A program made the translations under genes and the position numbers. 54,628 nt of DNA from Alistipes sp. CAG:514 (GTDB lineage: Bacteria > Bacteroidota > Bacteroidia > Bacteroidales > UBA932): the NCBI GenBank assembly GCA_000431015.1, contig HF986061.1:1-54628 (forward strand), in the 5' to 3' direction. Shown here piece by piece: positions 26,877 to 35,393 of the stretch; position 1 is the stretch's first letter, and each line of letters opens with the position of its first letter. Under the pieces are notes generated by a model. The model did no database searches. It had not been told where the DNA came from and saw only the letters and a program-made list of their open reading frames with translations.

Positions 26877-27418
26877 ACCTTAGACTGAGAAAATTCCGTC
26901 CAGGAGTTGATACCACAAAGCCGTTCGACTGCTCCGATGCAGATTTGAACGGTTTTTTGGTTGAGACCTCCACTGGAACGCCCAACGCAACCTTTTTTGC
27001 CAAAGAACTCCTGGCTGTCACCTATGTCCTGGAAGACACGGATACCGGAAAGATAGCCGCTTATTTCAGCCTGCTCAACGACAAGGTGGACAGGGATTTT
27101 GCCGATCCTAAAATCTGGAACAACCTTTCCCGTAAGATCCCCAATGCCAAGCGCAGGTCTTCCTATCCTGCACTGAAAATCGGCCGTCTCGCTGTCAGTG
27201 ATGACGTGAAGGGTCAGGACATCGGGACAAAAATCATCAACTACATCCAGACCCGTTGTATATCGAATCCCTCTACCGGTTGTCGCTTCATTACCGTCGA
27301 TGCCTATCTTTCCGCAGTGGGATTCTATCAGAAGTGCGACTTCAAGTTCCTCGTCCAGCCCGAGCAGGAAGACGAGACTGTCCTGATGTTCTTTGACCTT
27401 AAGAGTTTGCTGAGATAG
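26873..27418 (+). CDS. GNAT N-acetyltransferase, TacT-like candidate toxin
   Basis: 181 residues with a GNAT fold. YFSLLNDKV is the early strand. ALKIGRLAVSDDVKGQDIGT is the acetyl-CoA pyrophosphate loop region (basic Q/RxxGxG/A-like segment). CRFITVDAYLSAVGFYQKCD corresponds to the late A..FY...GF motif. Coupled by a 4-nt ATGA overlap to a small upstream gene, as in TacA/TacT-type modules whose toxins acetylate aminoacyl-tRNA. Antitoxin-toxin function is inferred from gene order and size. A plain acetyltransferase is the alternative. Confidence 0.75.
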   Translation: MNLRLRKFRPGVDTTKPFDCSDADLNGFLVETSTGTPNATFFAKELLAVTYVLEDTDTGKIAAYFSLLNDKVDRDFADPKIWNNLSRKIPNAKRRSSYPALKIGRLAVSDDVKGQDIGTKIINYIQTRCISNPSTGCRFITVDAYLSAVGFYQKCDFKFLVQPEQEDETVLMFFDLKSLLR

Positions 27419-27432
27419 CAATTGGCTCACAT

Positions 27433-27553
27433 AGGGCTCAAATTACGATGGTAATCACGAGTGCGCAATCCGGCTATCACATCGTAAGTAACTCAAATTC
27501 CGAACAATAAATTTCTTTTGCCGATAATTCCAAAGGGCTCACAAAGGGCTCAC
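27433..27553 (+). repeat. Repeated AGGGCTCA words, including an 11-bp tandem
   Basis: AGGGCTCA occurs at 27433-27440, 27534-27541 and 27545-27552. The last two belong to a perfect tandem of AAAGGGCTCAC (27532-27542, 27543-27553). It lies in the gap between the GNAT gene and the truncated NERD gene. Possible remnant of a recombination site; no integrase is nearby. Confidence 0.4.
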
Positions 27554-27592
27554 GCCAGCATAGCTTTGAATTATTAAACACGCGGACTTGCT

Positions 27593-27916
27593 TTGAAAGA
27601 AATCCTCATATACATCGGACTTGCCGCTTTAGCTGCTCTCGTTCTCTATCTGATAGTCAAGTCTATCGTAGAGAGTATCAAGCGTGAACAGTTTCGTAAG
27701 AAGAACCGTGAGACGCAATTCTCAGGCAGCGCTGTAAAGGAGAAGAAAGGATTCTGGGCATCACTGTTTACGCCCAAATATAGTAGTCGTGCAGAAGCCA
27801 TTGGCGATTATGGTGAGAAGAGGGTTTCCTCATTCTTGGCGGATCTGGACTGCGATGATTACCGGGAAGGTCAAGGGAAGGTCAATCAACGCGGTGATTT
27901 TTCCCTCAATGAGTGA
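27593..27916 (+). pseudogene. Truncated NERD-domain membrane protein (5' fragment)
   Basis: 107 codons from a TTG start. An N-terminal transmembrane helix (about 4-24) is followed by a basic linker, then AEAIGDYGEKRVSSFLADLD, which resembles the first helix of the nuclease-related NERD domain (G..GE..V...L..L). The catalytic part of the domain (D...E.K core) is absent. The frame ends in TGA at 27914-27916, inside the first operator unit of ATPase 3. The fragment therefore appears cut off by the ATPase 3 module. It may still be translated as a short membrane peptide. Confidence 0.6.
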
Positions 27917-27950
27917 TGATTTTCGGCGTTTTCTTCCCTTAATGAGGGAA
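27901..27950 (+). promoter_or_regulatory. Two phased operator-like units before ATPase 3
   Basis: TTCCCTCAATGAG (27901-27913) and TTCCCTTAATGAG (27934-27946) match at 12 of 13 positions and start exactly 33 bp apart. The second is part of the palindrome TTCCCT-N5-AGGGAA (27934-27950). TTTTCCCTCA (27899-27908) and TGAGGGAAAA (27943-27952) also form a 10-bp inverted repeat. The second unit starts 23 bp before the -7 box. Confidence 0.75.
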
Positions 27951-27956
27951 AATTGC

Positions 27957-27964
27957 TATATTTG
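27957..27964 (+). promoter_or_regulatory. -7 box of ATPase 3
   Basis: TATATTTG, a perfect TAnnTTTG match, lies 28 nt before the ATG at 27993. The expected -33 position is occupied by the second phased unit and shows only TTC. Confidence 0.7.
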
Positions 27965-27992
27965 CGCGGAAGTTATACAAATTCATGTTATT

Positions 27993-29168
27993 ATGATTGA
28001 CACACAACTTTATGAATATATGATGGAGATGCTGCGGAAAACTCCCACGGGGTTTCATCGGTATCTTTATCAGGATATTCCCTGGGAGGCGCAACTTGTC
28101 GGGATCACCGGGGCGAGAGGAATCGGAAAGTCCACGATGATAAGGCAGTATATTCTTGGAAATCAAGATAAAAGACGATTCCTCTATGTTTCGGCTGACC
28201 ACACGTATTTCGCTGACCATAGATTATCCGATCTGGCGGATGAGTTTGTAAAGGATGGGGGAACGCATCTGTTCATTGATGAGGTACATAAGTATAGTGA
28301 CTGGTCAAGGGAACTGAAGCAGATTTATGATGTTCATTCAGATTTGCACGTGGTGTTCACTGGATCTTCTATTTTGGATATCGAGGACGGTGCCGCGGAT
28401 TTGAGCCGTCGCGCGCTTGTCTATCCGATGAGCGGACTCTCGTTCAGAGAGTATCTGAAACTCTTCCACAAAGTTGATGCACCGACATATTCATTGGAGG
28501 ATATTCTTGCAGGGAAGGGAGAGATCCCTGGCATTGAGCATCCGTTGCCATATTTCCGTGATTATTTGAGGAAAGGGTATTATCCTTTTTCGGGTGAGAT
28601 TGGATTTGAGATGCGTCTGCAGCAGGTTGTGTCGCGGACGATTGAGTCGGATATCGCCCAACATGCCAACTTGAAGGCCTCCACCGCCCGCAAGTTGAAG
28701 AAGATGCTTGCCATCATAGCTTCGCTGGCACCATACAAGCCGAGTATGGAGAAACTGGCGGTGGAAATAGGGGTTAGCAAGAACAATGTTCCTGAATATC
28801 TGACGTATATGGAAAAGACAGGCCTTATTGGCCAACTTCGGGATGACACAGGAGGGCTCCGTGGATTGGGAAAGGTAGAGAAAGTTTACATTGACAACCC
28901 GAACCTGATGTATGCGTTGTCGGGAAGTTCTGTTGACATAGGTAATGTCCGGGAGACCTTTTTCTATAATCAGATGAAGGTCCGTAACGATGTCATCTCA
29001 TCCAAGGAATCGGATTTTGTGATTGGCAAGAACACCTTTGAGATAGGTGGCCGCAAAAAAGGTCAAAAACAGATAGATGGGATAAACGGAGGCATAGTCG
29101 TGAAAGACGACATTGAATATGCCCACGGCAACGTCATTCCGCTCTGGCACTTCGGGCTTAACTATTAG
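27993..29168 (+). CDS. Stand-alone AAA ATPase, AAA_14/DUF4143-like (paralogue 3)
   Basis: 391 residues, paralogous to the ATPases at 19529 and 25107. Walker A is GARGIGKS (40-47), Walker B LFIDEVHK (93-100), the sensor segment TGSS, then DLSRRALVYPMSGLSFREYL. The winged-helix-like stretch reads MEKLAVEIGVSKNNVPEYL. The C-terminal motif is SDF-x7-FEIGGRKK. The frame is open upstream to 27789, but the -7 box at 27957 and alignment with the paralogues fix the start at 27993. Its stop lies only 9 nt from the ftsZ stop (convergent). AT-richer than the dcw genes. Role unknown. Confidence 0.85.
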   Translation: MIDTQLYEYMMEMLRKTPTGFHRYLYQDIPWEAQLVGITGARGIGKSTMIRQYILGNQDKRRFLYVSADHTYFADHRLSDLADEFVKDGGTHLFIDEVHKYSDWSRELKQIYDVHSDLHVVFTGSSILDIEDGAADLSRRALVYPMSGLSFREYLKLFHKVDAPTYSLEDILAGKGEIPGIEHPLPYFRDYLRKGYYPFSGEIGFEMRLQQVVSRTIESDIAQHANLKASTARKLKKMLAIIASLAPYKPSMEKLAVEIGVSKNNVPEYLTYMEKTGLIGQLRDDTGGLRGLGKVEKVYIDNPNLMYALSGSSVDIGNVRETFFYNQMKVRNDVISSKESDFVIGKNTFEIGGRKKGQKQIDGINGGIVVKDDIEYAHGNVIPLWHFGLNY

Positions 29169-29177
29169 GCGATCGCT

Positions 29178-30455
29178 CTACATTTCTTTTTCCTGGCGGT
29201 TTGTGCGCTTGATGGCCGGGACTCTCTCTAGTTCCGCCAGATTTTGGCCGTGCTCCACAGCCAGGGCTGGTTTCTTGTCCGGATCGAAGCGGAATCGCTT
29301 CACGTTGTCGGAGGTGTTGTAGCCGATGATCTTCACCTTGCCGGTGAGGTTGATCTCCTCGTCCTGCTCCGGCAGACTCTGCCTCTCGAACCTGAAGTCT
29401 TTGCCGATGATGATCATGTTGCCCAGGTCAGCTTTCGCGATCTTCCTCAAGTCGTTGACTTTGAATCCAGTGGCGATGGCGGTTATCTGTACCTTGTCGC
29501 CGATCTCCGGTTCTGTCATCCAGACTAGCCCGGTCTTGAACTTCTTGACGTTCCCTGTATATTCAGAAATCTTCTTGTTGATCTCGGAAAGGTCGTCCAT
29601 TGTCAGACCGTTCTCGTTCTTGCCGCAAGTGATGTTGATCAGCAGGCTTTTGGCGGTCTTGAGGTCGAAATCGTTCAGGAGAGGGGACTGCAGCGCCCCC
29701 TTCACCGCGTCGTCGATCCTGTTCTTTCCGGTGCCGGTGCCGCAGCCCATCAGGGCCATTCCGCTGTTGCGCATCATGGTCTTGATGTCCTCGAAGTCCA
29801 CATTGATGTAGCCCGGACGGCTGATGATCTCCGTGATGCCTTTGACGGCGGTCGCCAGCACCTCGTCGGCTTTCGGGAAGGCCTCATGGACAAGATGGCT
29901 TCCGAAGAAGTCGTAGAGTTTCTCGTTGTTGATGATCAGGAGGCTGTCCACGTTCTTCACAAGCTCGTGGATGCCGTCGATGGCTCTGGACATAGCGTTG
30001 TCGCCCTCGTTCTCAAAAGGAAGCGTGACCACGCCTACTGTGAGTATGCCTTTGTCCTTGGCCATCTTGGCGATGATCGGCGCCGCTCCCGTGCCTGTGC
30101 CGCCGCCCATGCCGGCGGTGATGAAGAGCATCTGGGTCTCCTCGCCGAGTACCACCTTGTCAATCCTGTCGTGGGCCTCCAGCGCGGCCTTGCGCCCCTT
30201 GGCGGGATCTGTTCCCGCTCCGAGGGCGTTGTCCCCGATGTGTATCTTCACAGGGACGGGGCTTCCATCAAGTGCCTGACGGTCAGTGTTGCAGACAATG
30301 AAACTGCAACCTTCCACCTTTTCCCTGAACATGTAGTTCACGGCATTGCAACCGCCTCCGCCCACGCCGATGACCTTTATCATTGACTGGATCGGTGTCA
30401 TCATAGGGCTGCTCTCAGCCAGATCTATGTCGAAAGTGTCGATAATGTCTCCCAT
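29178..30455 (-). CDS. ftsZ: Cell division protein FtsZ
   Basis: Tubulin-like GTPase forming the Z ring. 425 residues. The tubulin signature GGGTGTG is at 117-123, the N-terminal G-box is VIGVGGGGCNAVN, and the synergy/T7-loop region is NVDFEDIKTMM. The variable linker ends with LERVPAIKR, the probable C-terminal peptide that binds FtsA. Last gene of the dcw cluster, 13 nt after ftsA. No terminator is obvious before the convergent ATPase 3 gene. Confidence 0.97.
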   Translation of the reverse strand: MGDIIDTFDIDLAESSPMMTPIQSMIKVIGVGGGGCNAVNYMFREKVEGCSFIVCNTDRQALDGSPVPVKIHIGDNALGAGTDPAKGRKAALEAHDRIDKVVLGEETQMLFITAGMGGGTGTGAAPIIAKMAKDKGILTVGVVTLPFENEGDNAMSRAIDGIHELVKNVDSLLIINNEKLYDFFGSHLVHEAFPKADEVLATAVKGITEIISRPGYINVDFEDIKTMMRNSGMALMGCGTGTGKNRIDDAVKGALQSPLLNDFDLKTAKSLLINITCGKNENGLTMDDLSEINKKISEYTGNVKKFKTGLVWMTEPEIGDKVQITAIATGFKVNDLRKIAKADLGNMIIIGKDFRFERQSLPEQDEEINLTGKVKIIGYNTSDNVKRFRFDPDKKPALAVEHGQNLAELERVPAIKRTNRQEKEM

Positions 30456-30468
30456 AACCTCTTGCAGA

Positions 30469-32097
30469 TTAAACCTCTTCGTTGTTCATATCGTCGTACA
30501 GTTCCGCGACTGTCTCCTTGATGTGCTTTGTCCAGGTGAAGTTGAACAGGCTCCTGTGCTTTTTCTCCTTTTCCTTCTTTTCCCGTTTCCTGTTCTTGTA
30601 CTCCTTTATCTCCTCCGGAGTAGGAGGGTCGAACACGCCTCTCTCGTCTTCCTCCTCCCTTCCTGAAGCCACGGTCTCCTCTATCGTAGGGTGATTGGTT
30701 TGTGAATATGGATCGTAGTCATCCTCTGGTTCCTCCTGCCGGGTCTCTTTCTGGCGGACGACTTCCTCCACGCCGCCGATCACCGTCCCGGTCTCAGGAA
30801 TATCTTCCACAACCTCCTGTACAGGAGTGGCTTCCTCCTTCTCTTCGGGAATCTCCGCGGAACCGGTCTGAGGCACCGTCATGTTTCTTGCCACCGCTTC
30901 GTTCACGCAGTTGAGGAACCGGTCGTTCCTGGCGGACAGTATCATGCCCATGGAGGTCGCGGCGCTTGTCTCGCTTGCCTCCGGGCAACCTTCGCAGGAG
31001 AAGAGTTTTCTTGGTCGCCCCACCTTCACCGTGTAGCCGGACAGCTCCTTGATGTAGTTGGCGCAGTTCACGAGTTCGGCTCCGCCTCCGGTCACCACGA
31101 CTCCGGCCCGTAGATCCTCCTCGGATGCGAATCCGCTTTCCTGGATCCTGAACAGCAAGGCCTCTATGATCTCCTTCATCCTGGCCGTGATGATCTCGGA
31201 AATGTACTTCACGGAGACCTGGGCGGTAGTGTTTCCGTCCTCGTCGACAATCTGGATGGATTTCTCGCCAAGCGACGACAATTTGTTCGGCATGCACGCG
31301 CCGTAGGCCTTTTTGATGTTTTCGGCAAGCTCGAACGAGAAGTTGCACTCGGACTTGATGTCGTTCGTCACGCTGTTGCCTCCGAAAGGGATGGCGGCGT
31401 AGAAACGCATGATCTTGTCTTTGAATATGGTGACGGAACTTACCCCCGCTCCTATGTCGATCAGCGCCACGCCGTTCTCCATCTGCTCGGACTTCAGTAC
31501 GGCCTTTGCCGTGATGCCCGGTGTGAAGTACTTCTTGGCGATGGCTATTCCCAGATCATTGAACACGCTGTCGATGTTCGAGGAATATCTCCGGTTTCCG
31601 ATGAAGACCTTGAAATTTCCCTCAAGGGTCTCCGCCGCCATCCCGACGATGTCATTCTCCGGCTCGTTGATGCTGTCCTCTGTGGAGAAAGACTGAGCGA
31701 CGGCACCGTAGATGACCTCTTTGGTGGAGTCTTCCAATGGGTAGGACTCCAGTGCCATCGATTTGAGAGCCTTGATCTCGCTCTCCTGGATCAGGTCATC
31801 AGGCTCAGGTCTGGTCATGCTGGCAGAGGCCGTCTCCTGGCGGACATACCAGCGCGGGAGACCGACGATCACCTGCTGGATTTTGATTCTGAGGGCTTGC
31901 TGGGCCTCGCTGATGGCTTTCCTGACCTCTTCCTTGACCTTGCCGGGAATAAGGACATAGCTGTAGCGTATGCCAAGCGAAGGTGATTCCTTGTAGTAGA
32001 TCACCTCGACATTCTGATCCTGGATCCTGGCCACACAGACGGCCAGCTTGGATGTTCCCAAGTCAACAGATGCTATGTATCTCTCTTCCATATCCAC
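30469..32097 (-). CDS. ftsA: Cell division protein FtsA
   Basis: Actin-like ATPase that anchors FtsZ to the membrane. 542 residues, long for the family (about 420). The actin-fold core (about 1-385) has IASVDLGTSKLAVCVARI, ALIDIGAGVSSVTIF and GVVVTGGGAELVN. A long acidic, Glu/Pro-rich linker (about 395-500) follows. A basic/aromatic end, RSLFNFTWTKHIKETVAELY, is probably the membrane-binding amphipathic helix. In order between ftsQ (4-nt gap) and ftsZ. Confidence 0.95.
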   Translation of the reverse strand: MDMEERYIASVDLGTSKLAVCVARIQDQNVEVIYYKESPSLGIRYSYVLIPGKVKEEVRKAISEAQQALRIKIQQVIVGLPRWYVRQETASASMTRPEPDDLIQESEIKALKSMALESYPLEDSTKEVIYGAVAQSFSTEDSINEPENDIVGMAAETLEGNFKVFIGNRRYSSNIDSVFNDLGIAIAKKYFTPGITAKAVLKSEQMENGVALIDIGAGVSSVTIFKDKIMRFYAAIPFGGNSVTNDIKSECNFSFELAENIKKAYGACMPNKLSSLGEKSIQIVDEDGNTTAQVSVKYISEIITARMKEIIEALLFRIQESGFASEEDLRAGVVVTGGGAELVNCANYIKELSGYTVKVGRPRKLFSCEGCPEASETSAATSMGMILSARNDRFLNCVNEAVARNMTVPQTGSAEIPEEKEEATPVQEVVEDIPETGTVIGGVEEVVRQKETRQEEPEDDYDPYSQTNHPTIEETVASGREEEDERGVFDPPTPEEIKEYKNRKREKKEKEKKHRSLFNFTWTKHIKETVAELYDDMNNEEV

Positions 32098-32101
32098 TTA
32101 T

Positions 32102-32878
32102 CTATTTTCTGCAGACAATCTGCCCGTTGTATTTAACATTCACAGTTTTGTAGTATCCCGCGCCCATCTCTGGCAGGATCGATGTGTAGTAGCGTCCCAT
32201 CATCTCGAATTTCCGTTCGTAGTCCACGGGGGATCCGAAGATGAAGGTCTCTTTCCCCTGGCGAGGAATCATGATCATGTCACCGCCTTCCGTGACCGTG
32301 ATCTGGCAGATGTTCTCCGCCCATGTCTTTGACTTCTGCATGAAGTTCACAAGATCAATCACTTCCGACAGCCATTTCTTCTCCGCATCGGTTTTCGGCT
32401 CTCCCTTGTAGCCTCTTTCCACATTAAGAGGCACCGCTCCGTCGATGATAGGTACCATCGAGGTGTAGTTGCGCTGGAGAGGGAACAGAAAGCCTTTCTC
32501 ATCGGCGTAGAAGCCGTTGTTGTCTTTCTGGAACCTGATCACAGGCTCCCTCTGGCGAAGCCTTACATTGAGGTAGCCGTCGGGTGTCGTGTAGGCGTCG
32601 GCCTTCAGAATCGCGCTCTTGCCTTCAAGGACATTCTCGACTTTCGCCAGATCCACGCTGTCCAGACGCTGCCCCAGGTAGTTCCCGTACCCTTTGCTCA
32701 GGTAGCCCTCCACGTCCTTGGCTGTGACGAATGTCAGATTGTCGGCGAACTCCACCCTGACCCCGGCGCAAGTAAGCTGTCCGATCCTCCTCTCGTTCAA
32801 CCCGTGGATCACAAGGTAGACGAGGACGATCAGGCAGGCAGCCGCCGCGGCGAGGGTTATTCTGAGGCCTTTTTTCAT
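32102..32878 (-). CDS. ftsQ: Cell division protein FtsQ/DivIB
   Basis: Single-pass inner-membrane divisome protein, 258 residues. The transmembrane helix spans about 7-26. A POTRA-like domain follows (TCAGVRVEFADNLTFVTAKD), then the FtsQ beta domain (RQREPVIRFQKDNNGFYAD). Sequence is weakly conserved, as usual; the call rests on topology and on its position between murC and ftsA. Confidence 0.85.
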   Translation of the reverse strand: MKKGLRITLAAAAACLIVLVYLVIHGLNERRIGQLTCAGVRVEFADNLTFVTAKDVEGYLSKGYGNYLGQRLDSVDLAKVENVLEGKSAILKADAYTTPDGYLNVRLRQREPVIRFQKDNNGFYADEKGFLFPLQRNYTSMVPIIDGAVPLNVERGYKGEPKTDAEKKWLSEVIDLVNFMQKSKTWAENICQITVTEGGDMIMIPRQGKETFIFGSPVDYERKFEMMGRYYTSILPEMGAGYYKTVNVKYNGQIVCRK

Positions 32879-32879
32879 G

Positions 32880-34238
32880 CTACAATCGTTTTTTCAGCAG
32901 TTCGGTGACCGGCGCGATGAATCTGTCGATGTTGCCGGCGCCGAAAGTGACCAGCACATCCACAGGCTCGTTCTCAAGATAGGCCATAAGATCCTCTTTC
33001 TTAAGGAGTACCTTGTCAGGGCAAGTCACCTTGTCGAAGATCAGTCCGGAGGTGACTCCAGGGATCGGCTCTTCCCTTGCCGGATAGATGTCAAGAAGGA
33101 TCAGTTTGTCCACCTTGCTCAGGGCCTGGGCGAAATCATCGGCGAAATCCCTTGTCCTGGTGAAAAGATGGGGCTGGAATATGGCCGTGATTTTCCTTCC
33201 GGGAAACATTCCCCTTAGGGAAGAGATCGCGGACGCGAGTTCCTTGGGATGATGGGCGTAGTCGTCAATGTAGGACAGATGCGGAGTGTTGATGTGCGCG
33301 TCAAGCCTGCGCTTTACCCCTGAATATGTCCCGATGGCTTCCTTGATGGCCTCCGGAGCCACTCCGTGGTTGAGGCAGACCGCCGCCGCAGCGACGCTGT
33401 TCTCCACGTTGATCCACCCCGGGATTCCTACCCTGATGCCCCCTATGGTTCCACCTGGGTAGACCAGATCGAAAATGTAGTGTCCGACCTCGTCGGGTCT
33501 TGGGTTGACGGCATGGTAGTCCGCCGCCGGATCGTCATAACTGTAGTGAAGTATCCTGGCCTTTGTGTCTTCCGGAGTGATGTCCAATCCCTGTTTCACG
33601 ATCAGAGTCCGGCTGACCTGCGAAGCGAAGGCCTTGAATGCCTTACGGTACTCCTGGAGGGTTCCGTAGATGTCCAGATGATCCGCGTCCATCGACGTGA
33701 TGGCGGCGATGGCGGGGTGGAGCTGGAGGAACGAGCGGTCGAACTCGTCGGCCTCCGCGACGATTGTCGGGGTGTGGCTCGTGAGAAGGTTCGTGTTGTA
33801 GTTCTTCGAGATGCCTCCCAAGAAAGCCGAGCAGCCTTTTCCGCTTTCCGTCAGGATGTGCGCCACAAGAGTGCTGGTGGTTGTCTTTCCATGCGTTCCG
33901 GCCACGGCGAGGCATGTCTGCCCCTCGGCCAGTTCTCCAAGCATGCGTGACCTCTTGACAAGGGTGTAGCCGTGTTCCTTGACGTAGACGAACTCCTGAA
34001 GATCCTCGGGGATCGCCGGAGTGTAGACGACAAGGGTGGAGGCCACATCCTTAGGGATGTAGTCCGGATCGTCCTTGTAGTGGATGTCGATCCCTTCTTT
34101 CTCAAGCTCAAGGGTCAGCTCGGACTGCGTCCTGTCATAGCCGGCGACCGGGTAGCCTTTGAACTTATAGTATCTGGCGATGGCGCTCATGCCGATGCCA
34201 CCGATCCCAAGGAAGTAAATCTTTGAATATTTTGACAT
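32880..34238 (-). CDS. murC: UDP-N-acetylmuramate--L-alanine ligase
   Basis: Adds L-Ala to UDP-MurNAc, the first amino-acid step of peptidoglycan precursor synthesis. 452 residues. It has the N-terminal Rossmann domain (IYFLGIGGIGMSAIA), the ATP-binding loop AGTHGKTTTSTL and the downstream YIDDYAHHPKEL motif typical of MurC. One nt separates it from ftsQ and two from murG. Confidence 0.97.
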   Translation of the reverse strand: MSKYSKIYFLGIGGIGMSAIARYYKFKGYPVAGYDRTQSELTLELEKEGIDIHYKDDPDYIPKDVASTLVVYTPAIPEDLQEFVYVKEHGYTLVKRSRMLGELAEGQTCLAVAGTHGKTTTSTLVAHILTESGKGCSAFLGGISKNYNTNLLTSHTPTIVAEADEFDRSFLQLHPAIAAITSMDADHLDIYGTLQEYRKAFKAFASQVSRTLIVKQGLDITPEDTKARILHYSYDDPAADYHAVNPRPDEVGHYIFDLVYPGGTIGGIRVGIPGWINVENSVAAAAVCLNHGVAPEAIKEAIGTYSGVKRRLDAHINTPHLSYIDDYAHHPKELASAISSLRGMFPGRKITAIFQPHLFTRTRDFADDFAQALSKVDKLILLDIYPAREEPIPGVTSGLIFDKVTCPDKVLLKKEDLMAYLENEPVDVLVTFGAGNIDRFIAPVTELLKKRL

Positions 34239-34240
34239 TT

Positions 34241-35389
34241 CTAATCTTTGATCAATTTGTAAACCTCTTCCGCGATTTTACCCGCCGCGTCCGGCAGTGC
34301 CATTTTTCCCGCGTTCTCTTCGAGCGCGGCTATCCTGGCCTCATCCTTCAGCAGATCCAGGGCTGTAGGGATCATCTTCTCCATAGCGTCAGCGTCCTTG
34401 ACGATGAGTGCCGCGTCTTTCCTGACAAGAGCCATAGCATTGTGTGTCTGATGATCCTCGGCCACATTAGGTGACGGCACGAAGATCACGGCCTTGTGGG
34501 CGGCGCAAAGTTCTGACACAGAGCTGGCGCCGGAACGGGAGACCACAACGTCGGCGGCGGCATAGGCAAGTTCCATCCTGCCGACGAAATCTGTGTGATG
34601 AACATGCCTTAGTACCTCCGGGTTCCGGGCTTTCTGCTCCGCCATGAACTCGTCAACGCCCTTCTTGTAGTACTTGCCGCACTGCCAAAGCACGTCCACT
34701 CCGTCGATCCCCGGACATCCATCGCTGATCCATTTCCTCATGCATTGGTTGAACCTGCTGCTGCCAAGGCTTCCGCCGACCACGAAAATGTGCTTTCTGG
34801 AAGGATCGAGGCCATATTCCTTAACCCCTGCCTCCTTCATCTCTCTGGTCGCCGGGACTATGATGCCTCTGATCGGATTTCCTGTCATGACGATCTTGTC
34901 GGCGGGGAAGAAACGCTCCATCCCTTCGTAGGCGACGCAGATTTTCTGAACCCTTCCTCCGAGTTTCTTGTTCGTCAGCCCGGCGAATCCGTTCTGTTCC
35001 TGGATGAGGGACGGGATCCCCATCCCTGTGGCCGCCCAGAGCAGGGGAGCGCTCGCATAGCCTCCGACGCCGATCGCGATCTGAGGCTTGAATTCCTTGA
35101 TGATCCTTCTGGCCTTGAACACGCTGGCGACCACCTTGAACGGCACGCTCAGGTCGTTCAGGATGTTCTTAAGGTTAAGCTGGCGCTGAAGTCCGACGAT
35201 CGGCAGCCCGACTATCCTGTAGCCTGCCGCCGGCACCTTCTCCATCTCCATCTTGCCCTCGGCTCCCACAAACAGGATCTCGGTCTCGGGATTCAGTTCC
35301 TTCAGCTTGTTGGCGATCGAGACAGCCGGGAAGATGTGTCCTCCTGTCCCGCCTCCGCTGATTATGACTCTCAATGCTTTATGCTCCAT
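34241..35389 (-). CDS. murG: UDP-GlcNAc--undecaprenyl-PP-MurNAc-pentapeptide GlcNAc transferase
   Basis: Converts lipid I to lipid II at the inner face of the membrane. The GT28 fold starts with RVIISGGGTGGHIFPAVSIA. The donor-site segments VVGGSLGSSRFN and SRSGASSVSELCAAHKAVIF are present. The start at 35389 (MEHKALRV) gives 382 residues and a 4-nt gap to ftsW. An in-frame ATG at 35401 would overlap ftsW by 8 nt and is the alternative. The frame extends farther upstream only as an overlap with ftsW. Confidence 0.95.
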   Translation of the reverse strand: MEHKALRVIISGGGTGGHIFPAVSIANKLKELNPETEILFVGAEGKMEMEKVPAAGYRIVGLPIVGLQRQLNLKNILNDLSVPFKVVASVFKARRIIKEFKPQIAIGVGGYASAPLLWAATGMGIPSLIQEQNGFAGLTNKKLGGRVQKICVAYEGMERFFPADKIVMTGNPIRGIIVPATREMKEAGVKEYGLDPSRKHIFVVGGSLGSSRFNQCMRKWISDGCPGIDGVDVLWQCGKYYKKGVDEFMAEQKARNPEVLRHVHHTDFVGRMELAYAAADVVVSRSGASSVSELCAAHKAVIFVPSPNVAEDHQTHNAMALVRKDAALIVKDADAMEKMIPTALDLLKDEARIAALEENAGKMALPDAAGKIAEEVYKLIKD

Positions 35390-35393
35390 GTCT

